A DNA stretch of 64,000 nucleotides, taken from NCBI GenBank assembly GCA_033032175.1, contig CM065313.1, forward strand, positions 17,833,327 through 17,897,326, written 5' to 3'. Shown piece by piece: positions 24,401-37,000 of the stretch; within the stretch, counting starts at the first letter, position 1, and every line of letters begins with the position of its first letter. Below the pieces are notes generated by a model. That model did not search any database, was not told the DNA's origin, and worked only from the letters and a program-made list of their open reading frames with translations. The stretch is from Saturnia japonica (taxonomy: Eukaryota; Arthropoda; Insecta; Lepidoptera; Saturniidae). Made by a program: the position numbers and the translations under genes.

Positions 24401-27400
24401 AAATTGTCTATAGTAAATCGGAAATCCATCTAACACATACAAGGTGCTATTTCCATACGTCGCTATAATTTTAGGATATTCCGTCTAACGATATTTAAAT
24501 TATATACCGGTGTAATGACCTTGCCTTGAAATAAATTACACCTTTTGTTACAAAACACTTGTAAACACGACATCTGCTGTTTGGATTTTTGGTGTAAACC
24601 ATATCCCCTCAATTCCAGCGAAGCGGAGGTTTTTTAATACTAGCCGTGCTCGCGGCTTCGCTCATGTGGACTACAGGATGCCGCGGCCGTCGATTGTGCA
24701 CACGTGCTAATCGTAGTACGCCCGCTCCCAGTTATTTTAAAGATAAAAATGCTTCTTGTGGGTGATCCTTCGAAGATAGATATATGCTCTGGCTGATTTT
24801 TTTGTAGTTTACTCAGCGTAAGCCATTTAAGCGCCCGAATTGATTCACCATGACGAGTTCTATTTTATTTGAGCGGAACTCTAATTCTTTTTCTAAAATA
24901 TATGGTGCCTTAGTGACTCCTTATAGCATCAGCTATTCGCCAGTGAAAGTTCCATCAAAATCGGTCCAACTGTTTCGGAGATTACCCGGAACAGACAACC
25001 AGACAAACATTTTAAAATTGGTTTTTATGCATTTAGTAAAAAACTGTTATTTTGACATTACAAACTAGACACTTCAATTTTATTAAGTTTATAGATATGT
25101 ACTAATTTATAATATTCATACACAGAAGTAATATCACAATTTTATCTAAGATTATTAGGCACAACGGGAAACTAGATTACGTTCATAAAAATATTTTATT
25201 TCTATGAAATTTTATGGTAACTCAGGATACGAGATATCCGTTCCACACAAAATATTGCTGTCTGAAAATGAAGGTGTGCCTACCTTCTAATAAACACATT
25301 AGGTAGGATTAAGTTATTGTGTAATAATAGTACAAAGCTCATTTGTATCGCCCATGCCCACTTACAAGTGCCTAAGTAGGCAGACCGCTGTAAGACAAGC
25401 AAATAAACGGACGTGTTATTCTCTCGTGTTATAAGTTATAAGTATAAACAAATCTTATAACGCGCACAAACGTTTACTCGACACTGCCTTTTTTGGTATA
25501 GAATAAGACGGAATGATATAATTTATCGTGTGTAATACAATATAACAATATGTTTACAAGAAAGCAAATATTTAGTTATGTTTATGAATTTTGATAGAAA
25601 ACATAGCTAACAAGTAGCTTTCATTCTATTTGTGTTCAATCACACGGGTTGCCCTTTGTCAGGGGCCTTTGATCAGGGAAAACGAAAAGTATTTTTTTTA
25701 ATTCTTGCTTTAACCTCTCCTACGTCATACGTGTGAATTTATTGACTCCGTGCGATTCAAGGGCGTAGACGATTATCAGACAAATGTATGTAAAAATCAT
25801 CAAGACAAAACATTAATATTATCCATATAAATAAATAGAGTAGATTAGAATTTTTACTTATTAGCTTATTACAACATATTAATCGTTAATCATTATTTTG
25901 ACGATAATTATTAGTAATAGTAAGTAAATAAAATTTATAAGTAAAGCTCTGGGTTATTTATTAATGTAGACATTTCGTCTAAATTATAAAACACATTCAT
26001 AGGTCGCTATTTTAAAACATACAGCTATCGCCCTAAGCTCGAAATTCAACCTGCGACTTTTTGATCATAGACTATTTTCTGTTTGACATATTTTGTTTGG
26101 GGGGTCTAAGTTCAATGGCACTGTTCAAGTTAGGATTCGCAGTATTAATTTATTTAATTTAATATATTAGTAACAGATATTATATATAAATTTTAGGTTT
26201 CTGCACTCCTTCTCCATATAAACTTTAACCATGCCAAATCTCATTGTCTTCCGTGCACGCAATACGCTTAAAAAGGGACCGAAAGGTTTTGCTTCACGTA
26301 TTAATATATAGATAATTTTATAACATATTACAATTTTTGAGTGTTAATCCGTAGTAATAGGGCGTATAAAATGTAAAATAAAAAAATACTCTTATTAAAT
26401 AATTATTTCCTACGATTAATAATTTATATGTCAATAGACTAGGCAATCATAAAATTTACCAATTTCACGAAATTCGTATTCTTGCTACTAATTATATACA
26501 TTTTCTCTAGGGGTATCATTTATACTTTCACTAACAGCATTTTGAACTCTTACAAGTTTTGTTATCAGCATTTTGAAACAAAAGAGATAGGAAATCACAG
26601 CGTAAGGCGGAAACTCTGTTGTCAAAAAAAGGAAAAGTTTCCTCACGCTCACGCCGGTGTATCAAGTCGAAAGTGAACTGAGGGCAATTGCCCACCTTTC
26701 ACGATGGCATGTAAACAGCATCAATGCCGTATGTAGTTATAAAATATGATTGCAGTCTCCCCTACATCCCCACAAGTTCGGTGAAGCTGTAAAAGCCGCA
26801 GCGGCTTCAGGGCCCATAGGGCTAACAGTGTAGTCAGATCTAAAAGAAAAAAAATCTCCCCAACATCCTTTTCAGAACGTTAATATACCTAATACATAAA
26901 TAAATAGAATAACAGACTTTCGTTTAAAAAGCATTAAATGGTAAATCCCACCTGTATCATGTTTTTTTAAAAATTACATACCAGTTCAAGCATAACAATA
27001 AACGAAAATTCGAGATACCATTGTTCTATTAAACAATTCAATTAATCCATAATTACCTTACCTTATGAAGTTATTTATGGTTGGACTATTTTAATTATTG
27101 TTATATCATCCTGTAGTGGTTTGTCCCAGCACGTATTTAGAGTTTATCGACGAGTGTTGTAGTTATTAATTCACTGTTAATCGGGTGATACTGCAGTGGT
27201 TAAGCAAACTAAGTTCGTCCGTAACGACAACTAATTGGTTTAAATAACAATTATCCGTAATATTACAGTATTATCCCTTAACAATAACCACATATAACTA
27301 CAAATTTAATTAATTTTTATGAAATATTTATTTATAATATTGTACCTATTCTCTATAATATATATTTAGTTCTGCATTCTGTCTAATAATCTTAGATACA

Positions 27401-30400
27401 TTTGTGATATTACTTTTTTGTACGACTATTATCAATATAATTTGTACATATTTATAATAATATGTCAAAGACAGCAAAGTGTCGATGATAATCGATATTG
27501 ATGAAAAAAATGAACAAAAATGATTTATATTAAAAATTTAATTAAACAGTTATTTAATTATATTAACTATAAATTATTTCATAATTTATTGAAAAGTTTA
27601 ATTATATCATAATTTATTGAAAAGTTTAATTATATCACGGTTTTATATAACATGTTTGGTGTTATGAATTTTTTTTACACGATTTCATGTTTATTGTAGC
27701 ATAAATTGAATGATTTTTCAAGCTTTGCGAATTTGTTATATTAACACGAAAAACAATTATCTAGTTTTAATTTATGTTTATGTATGTTTTTGGTATACTT
27801 ACATATTTTTGAGGTTTGTATTTTAGTCTTTGAAATTATGAGTAAATCGTAATGTTATTTTGTAACTTGACTTAAATATAAATCTAAAAATTTATCTAAA
27901 ATATACATAAAACGAAAATAGATGAAATGGTTAAATAAATTAAAAATAAATTTTTAATTTCGTTTTTATTTTTTAAAATCTTATATAATTCAATTTTTTC
28001 TATCGGTCAACTAAAAAAAAAAATTGTACGTAGGTACATACATAGTATGATACCATTATCAGTATTTTTTTAAATCAAAAACAAAATCGACTCCAATATA
28101 TTCTACTGTGAAAAATACACAAAAAAAAAAAAAAAAAAAATTACGTTATTTATTTTGTTTACTTAAAAATATAATTCTTTTTAAACACAATTTAATATTC
28201 TCACGAACTATGCGTCTGTTACATAATTTCTTAGGACAATAATATACAATCATTATTGTTTTTTTTGGAGTAGGTGCTAGCCAAGTTTTTAAGAATTTTT
28301 AGTAAACTTCCAAAAATTTACAAAATATGTTTAAAGTTACGTTAATTCGATAATGTACATAAAAACTGTCATAATTTTGAAAATCTCATTTAATATGTCC
28401 TATGTTTGTTTTTTCAGTGTCGCTCGTGTCTGTCACCTTTTTCAGTTTAGCTCCCCCACCCTGCGATAAGATACTCCGTTCCACATAAAAAACATATGTA
28501 TTATATTCAAGTGTTGATGTTTGTGTTCAAATTAACATTATTATAACATATTATCTTAATATAATGGTTTTCCCATACGTCATTTATGGTTAATTTGAAA
28601 TCACATAGCGGGGTTTTACTAATGCCTGTTTACGTAAACTAGGCTGATATTTCAGCGTCATATGTATTCCATAGATACGTACTATTTGTTATGATTCACA
28701 TAATTTGTGGTTTGATTTCTTCATGCCTAAGTAACGCCGGCCTGTAAAACTGTATGAAAATGTTTTTCGTTATGTCTACAATTTTATTTGTTTAACTACA
28801 AGTAGGCTAGCTAAAAATAAATTAAGGTCTTCCTTCCTCATGAATAGATCTATTTTATTTAATTAAGCCCACAGTTACTTATAAAAAATTTATATAACTA
28901 CAGTCGGAATATATTTAATTTAATATATGACTAATAGTAATTTGGTAACAAAATCCTTGAGCAGTATATAATTAAATTATTCCTTTATTGTTTTAACTAT
29001 TATGTGATATTTACTTGAATTTTTTATGTATTATTTGAACACATTATAGCAATTGACGTGAGTTCGAATCGCTGTAATAAACTTTTGCTTTCGGTGAAGG
29101 AAAACATCGTGATGAAGATGAAACCACTATGATGGTAGGCATGCTATGGTTTGATCATGATGTTCCAATTGGATTTTTTAATACTCGTGTGGCTAGCTTA
29201 GATTAAGTTAGTTAAGTAGAAATCCTATCGCCAAGCACTTATAGATATGTGCCGACAGCTGCACTTGAGAGCCAGTCCTCCCGTTATACTTAACCTTGGA
29301 CCACATCGTCGCTTAACATCCGATGAGATTGTCGCCATATCTATAAGGAATATTTAAAAAAGACTTTGTGATTTTATCTTATAATTTATGATAGGCACTA
29401 GTAATTAACAGATACCATTAATGTACTTTCACAATGTAGAGAGCAAGAAATTAACTTTACATACTTAAGAGGAAAACGATACCAAATTAATACTCCCAAT
29501 AGTTTACTTAAAAAATAAACTCAATGCTCACTTCTAACATTTAAGTTTAGACAGGTGCGAAATGACAAGGGTTACCACAATTGAAATTTTAAATTATACG
29601 TTTTTAGTTATAAAAATAACTTCATTTTTTTTATTTTAAAAAGGAGGCAAACGGGCAGGTGGCGCTCCTGATGGAAAATGATCACCGCCGCCCGCAAACT
29701 TCCGCAACACCAGAAGGCTCGTAAATGCGTTGCCGGGCTTTTAGGGATGAATAAGCTCACTTCTTGAAGGTCACTAGGTCGTAACGGTTCGTAAAGATCT
29801 CAGGCGAATCGAGGAGGTGTGGATGGAATTTTTCACTTACTAGCTTATTAATGTTCCGTTTTACGTAAAAAACTTCACATAAATTTTATTTCCCTTTTTT
29901 TAATATTATACAAATTCTAGAAATATTAAAAAAAAACTGTCAAACTCTTCGGTATTTAAGAGGAAATATAGTTAGCATCATATTTGAAGAATACGTTTTT
30001 AAAAGAAAGTGTATTGCTGTCGCGGTGTACCTAAACGATAGAATAGAGAGAAAGAGATAAATCTAAGTAAAATAGACAAAATCAAAATTTCATGTTATCC
30101 TGTTTCCTCCGCCAAAACTGAACAGATTTTAATATTTTTTTCACGAATAACAAGCGAAAGACTTTAGCTACGCTTACATATATGTTTTTATTTTATTTTT
30201 ACGGCAGTATAAGCGGACAATTTTAGTATATTGTTTAGATGAATGAGGCTTTAGTTTTTATAACAATTAATTCATGAACAAAAATGTATAAGAATGTTCC
30301 ATATGGCTATGGTAGATATATATTGTATGGTGTAATAAATATTTGATCTAATGCTATTATCTACGAAAAATAGAGAGATACGCGAGGTTTGCATAATTAT

Positions 30401-33400
30401 GACGAATAATATACCGAGTAATTCTTGATCACTTATTACAGCTGTTGTCAGAAGCATGCCGTGGGAACACGCTCTTGTGGATGTTGTGGATGACTATACG
30501 CTGAGTAATTTTTATGTTTGTGTTTCTAATAATTATTATTAGTTTAGATAATTGTACTATATACTAAGTTTTAATTGTTTCGGAAGGATTGTATAAGAGA
30601 CGAAATTCGATCACTGGTCTCAAATTTTTCACTAGAATATCTTTTAATTTGTAAGTGGATACGATTGTAATTTTTGCGTTTAATACCTAAAGTGAACGTT
30701 ACTTTAAATTAACTATAATTCCTTCTTTTAAAAGGTTACTCGAAACAGATTCCTCATTTTTCATCATTTTTCCTACCTAATCATTCATTCATTTACCTAA
30801 TCGTTTTTTTTTCATTTTTCTTCATTTTCTTCATTTTTCTTCATTTTTCATTTCAATATTAATTTAGTTTCTAAGTGAAATAGAAAGCTGTTAGATAAGG
30901 TTTATTATGTTTAGCTGATGTCTGTAGATTTAACAATACCTCTTGTTCTTTTTTTTATAAATATTATAAATGTACTATTCTATAATTATATCGATTGTAG
31001 AAAAGAGTAAATTATTATTTTTATTTAGCCATTGACATAGAAGAAATGAGAGAAAATTCTAGTTGATATGAAATATTTTAAAATTTTTCATTTCAAAATA
31101 GTATTTTTATACGACATCCCTAGAAACGGCAAAGGCCTTCGCGCCTGCGCTCTCGAGACTGGTATGTTTACTATACGAATATTATTCGTTTCCACTGAAG
31201 ACGAGGCACCTTGTCCTCCATTTGACAAATAAATACTACTAACAGTGCCTATTGCCTATATTTAACCATTGTAAAATCAAATACTAAATATTACATAGAT
31301 GTAAAGTTTGTGAGTATGTAGGATGTAATCTCCGACATAACTGAACGATTCTAAAAACTATATTATTATTGAAGAGAAAACTTCTTTAGTCTCATTAGCC
31401 TAGTGGTCGTAAGCGCGACCGCTATGCTCCAGGTCCTGGGTTCGATTCCCAGATCGAGCAAAGTGTAATTGAGTTTTTCTATGAAATTCTCAGTAGTAGC
31501 TCGGAGTTTGGCTTTGTACCCGATTAATGGCAATAAACTCGCCACCTATTACATGGGACCATGACATGGGTACATTAGTACATCTCTACCTAACCTGTCG
31601 GGGTTATAGGCGTGATGTTATGTTATGTAACCTTTTTTAGCACCGTTGTGTTTTGAAACTCCATGAAACTAAAAAGATACAAACACATATGTGGCGACAT
31701 CTACATAGCGTTACACAGCGACATCTATCGAGCCACATAAGACGCATCCTACTATCCTACATTGCGCTATAGAAATTAACTCAATCGTTGAGTATATATA
31801 CAAGAACCCGACAATAACCGTTGGGCAGCTGCCCGCCAGACATAACACCGGTCTGGTCGGAGGATCCTCCCTTTGCAATAGTTCTTCTACACATACATAA
31901 ATAGGATTTAGCCTGCGAGAGAATGAGATAGAATACATTATACAGTGATTCTTATTATCTCGGTCTCCTGTGTGTGCGTCTGCGTACCTATTCCGATGTC
32001 TTGGTAAAAGGTGTTATAGCCAGCGTGATGTATTGTTCTCGTGTATCGTTTATCTGAATATCTTATCTTTGCTGAAAGTTTCTTTTCTACCGCGTGTGAA
32101 CTGCACTGCATACATGTTTTTTTAAATTTCTTTAGGTGCAATAATTTTTAATTATTTTAGATTTCTACAATTAATAAAATTCAAGTGTCTGTTTTGAATG
32201 TCAAAATAACAGGTTTCTACTAAATGCATATGAAAGTATATAAGATAGTTATAACAAAACGCCAATTTTTTTAATTTTTGTTTGTGTGTCTGTTTTTTCC
32301 GGGTAGTATCCGAAACGGTTGGACCGATTTTTACGGGACTTTTACTGGTAGATAGCTCATGGTATAAGGAGTAACTTGGGCTACTTTTATATAGAAAAAG
32401 AATTAGGTTTCCGCGCAAATAAAACAAAACTGGTCTTGGTGAATCAATTTGGGCACTTATACAGCTTACGCTGAATAAAGCATAAGTGATATAACAATTA
32501 ATGTACTATATAATTGTAGACACGATGGCAATCTGTATTTTACGTGAGCGAAGCCGCGGGTACTGCTAGTCATAATAAAAGTGGATTTAAATTATTTGTC
32601 TATTGATCAGTTTGTGACAATGTCTTTTAAATGATCAATTATCTGTGCCAGGGTTTCCTTATTTACGTTTTCTTTGAGTTACTACATTTTTTATTACAAA
32701 TACTTGCAATGTTGCTTTTTTATATTATATATTTGAACTACGTAATTAATATAGGTGGTTACATAATTATAATATTGTTTAATCTCATTAACATTATTAC
32801 GTATAAGGTCATTAATAGTTCATTAAAATGGTAATAAATTTACCACAACAGCTCACATTTCTTTCATTCCAAATTATCTCATATAATTTTAATCGGTCTT
32901 AAATAATTGGAATTCTTGCAGCAATTAGCTTTGTGAATTCTTTTTTCGATAATAATTTTTTAACATGTTACTCAATGCATTTAAATAGTAGGATTGTCTA
33001 AGTAGTTTTTACAGCTTATTAATTTATGTTTAACGATTTATAATTATAAGATGAAGAATATGTTAATAAAAAGATATTTTTGTTAAATTACGTATATTAC
33101 AATTTTTTAATTTACTGGCTTTTTACGGTGACTTTGTCTACTTTGTCATACTATCCAGGTCTGCAGGTGTTGGGCTCTTTTTAAGCGAAATTTCATTGCT
33201 ATCGGTTCAGAAGTTTAGTGTTTATTAGGTAACAAACATATAGAGTAGGTACCTTTCGCATTTTTAATATTATTGTGTGAGGATGAGAATCTCCCCGCGC
33301 AATATTTTTATTGATCCCGACGATCACATCGAAAATTCGAATAAATATTACACATCCGTCTCTCCAAACAGAGCGTGCCAGCGCCCACGCCCGCGTAACC

Positions 33401-33987
33401 ACCGTTCTCTCCGCAGAGGGCGGGCGGTCAATTTCGCTCCAGCACACCCGTCACGTCCACCCTCTCTAGCGGTAACCCAAGCCTAGGTCCGTTCCTCGGT
33501 GTGAAACCCTTGGGTCAGGCAACCGCCCGCGCGATACAAGTGACACTGTACGTGCATCACTTAGCTACCTACATACAACACTACACACGTATGAACATAC
33601 ACACGTGCACACCACACAGGTACATAGGTTCTGTGAGGGACCTTTTTTTTCTTTTTTTTACGCTAGTTAGTTAGCGCTAGTTAGTGTAGAAACATGCCGA
33701 TTATTGAATACACATACGCACGGTTCCTTCCTTCCTCCCAGGAGGAAGGGAACGTGCCTATGTGTATATTTAGTTAGCTCGAATCGTAGGTGTAGGGATT
33801 CGAATAGATCGCGACCTATTTGCGAACGCGACGACCGCCCGAGCCGAGGTCCGGCCACTTTGGCACCCTCGTGCGAGTCGTCCACAAAACTTTCGCGGCT
33901 GAGTGCCCTCTGCGCTCGCCCCCAAGTCCGGTGAAGCTGTAAAAGCCGCAGCGGCTTTAGGGCCCCTAAGGCTAACAGTGTAGTCAG

Positions 33988-34081
<94 letters not shown>

Positions 34082-37000
34082 AGAATCTACAGATATAAAT
34101 GAAGGCCACAAAAACTAGTGGCCTATTTGCTTTTTTCGATAAATTGACCTATTAACAAATTCATAATCCAAAAATGTGCTTTTACAAAATCACAATGGCC
34201 TAGTTTTATTAAAATTTACATAACATAACATGCCATCACGCCTGTATTCCCCGAAGGGTTAGTCAGAGGTGTACATAATGTACACCCACAATTCGCTGAG
34301 AATGTTTTTAGGTCCCATGTAATAGGGGGCGGCCTATTGCCATTAATCGGGCACGAAACCAAACTTCAAGCTGCTACTGAGAATTTCATAGGAAAAACCC
34401 AATAACACTTTGCTCGACCTGGGATTCGAACCCAGGACCTCGCTCATAGCAGTCGCGCTTACGACCATTAGGCTAACGAGATATTAAAATTTATACTGCT
34501 ATTTAATCCATGCCATGCCATGCTTTTTAATCTTAGTATCACGTAAATAATTTTAGGCCACTGTGGTTTTATAAAAACTCATTTCTAGATTATGAATATG
34601 ACAATAGTTTAATTTATTGAAATAAACAGATAGGCCATTTTGGTTCTCGTGGCCTCAATAATTATCAAACCATATTCGCAATATATTATAAATCTGGCTA
34701 CTACCTTATTCATTTATGTTATCTAAAAACAATTCAATACAGTCACAAATTCCCACTATAAGAATTTCGAAGACCTTATATTCGAACAAAATATATTAAT
34801 AGCATAATAGATTTTCACAAATGTGTTATTGATTAGCATTTATTACGACTTCAATATAATATATTCAATTAGATATTATTTAAAACTGACTAATTACAGT
34901 TTAATTAATTTGTTTTGCCGACTTCAAAAAAAGTAGGATCTTCTCAATTCGATTGTAATAAGACATAACATTCTATCACTCCTGTATCTTCGAAGGGATA
35001 GTCAGAAGTACTAACTAATGTACACCCACAGTTCGCTGGGTATGTTTTTAGTTCCCATGTAATAGGGGGCAAGCCTATTGCTATTAATCGGGTACAAAGC
35101 CAAACTCTGAGTTGCTACTGAGAATTTCTTTCAAAAACCTAATAACCCACTTTTACACTATTTATGGACGTTCAGGCATAATTTGTTTGATTATGAACCG
35201 TTGGGTTATTTCGTTGGGTGGATGGTCCCATTTTAATTTCATTGGCATTGGACGTAGCTTCGGCTTCGAAGATTCACCAGGAAACTCCTCAAAATAACTG
35301 AAATTGGGTTTCATTATTGTTAAAAATTGTCTTTCAAACTTCATATTATAAAATGCTCCTCAAGAAGAATGATCTAGACAGATTTACACGCATTAGAAAT
35401 ATGGAGATATCATTAGTTCTAAAATTAATTTAATCATAATAATTACTCCGGCTGGATTAAGACCACTATACACCAGGTGTAAGTAAGCACCTGTCATAGT
35501 GACTCTTTTGGATTGTAGCGTTTCGGGATAAGCCAGAGTATATTCAGCTGCCGGACAGCGGACCTGATATAAATCCGTACCGTGTATGGGTATTACGGCC
35601 TCAACGTATACGCGCATGCGTTGCGGCGGCCGGAGCGACTGAAGCGACTTGCAGCAAACTGGAATGAACTGATGCGATCGTTTCGTGTATGCCGCAGTTT
35701 TGTCTGTTCAGATTTATCTTTTCATGTATGGTATTATAGGCTTTAACGTTAGGCACAGTACCATGCTACAAAAAATATGTAAATCCAGAATAGCTATTCT
35801 GTTATCCTTATAGCTTATTTATGTTAAACATTATATTCAGTCATTGGGATATTGTAGGATGTGATTTTATATAACTAAGGAAGTATAAATATTTATTAAT
35901 AACAAGTCATGAGTTTAATCTAAAAGTTACATTGTATTCCTCGTTGGAAGTTTTGAATTAATTTCTAAATATTATTTCTCGAAGGTACCTACTTTCTTTG
36001 CGGCAACACCATTTCTCTCTTAATTCATCATCAAAATTAATGATTCTAAAAATAAACTTTTTGGTAAGAGTATAATTTAATAAATTCAACGCCATCTATT
36101 AATGATAAGATTAACTAACTTGAATGTTGTTAGAATATAGCGAAATATTTGCTCGGGTCAATTATTTTCTTGTATACTTAGTTAAGTTTGCAAACAAGCA
36201 TACGGTCCGCCTGATGGCAAGCGGTTACCTTAGCCTATAGACGCTTGTAATACCATAAGTATCACTATCAAGAGTCTCTAGAAAGTCAACTACTCACTGC
36301 AGGTTATTTTGCTGCGATCTGATGTAGGATGGAGGTGTTCCATCAGTTCGACTGCCTCAAGTAGAGAGAAAACTATAAAGAAATTTATCTGCGCCCTATC
36401 TCTCTTAAAAAAATCATGTTTGCAATTCACACAAGGTGGAAGTGAAACCTTTACATCTATGTTTTTTTTTATTCAGAAAATGATCAAATACACACAAATT
36501 TAAAGTTTATGAAAATGTACATGCAAGTACTCACAATCATTATTCACAATATCATTTTCAATTAAGGCATCATCTTGTACATTTGAAATATTATCTGAAA
36601 AAAGTACAAACTCATATCCTTACACTATACAAAACACCACGATTGTTATGATTCCTTTTCCCAAGCTTTGTACTACGAATGTGCGCACAAGCACGTATTA
36701 ATACGCGTACAACGCTGAGGCCCAAGCAAACTCCCACTATGTCTAAACAAATATAAGAAACACTGTATAATGCCTTCTATCTCATTTTATCGCACGTTAA
36801 ATCTTATGAATTTATGTGTCTGTCTCTTTTTACTGTCGCTTTTTCGTTTCATCGACTTTCAAATCACAACGATGCCAAAGAAGTTTTTACTTCAAAAATA
36901 GTAAACAAATAATCCACTTACTAAAATAATGGTGATTTATTGTTACAGATGTCAACAAACCCATGGAGTCATAGCGTGGCGTCAGAAATCACACAACACC

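Noticed and set aside
24850..25068. 72-residue ORF
   Set aside because: The same reading appears, broken, in other copies of repeat family X; it is repeat text, not a gene.
33770..34111. 113-residue minus-strand ORF with poly-Phe
   Set aside because: It is the complement of the 88-A tail of a retro-element; no domain.
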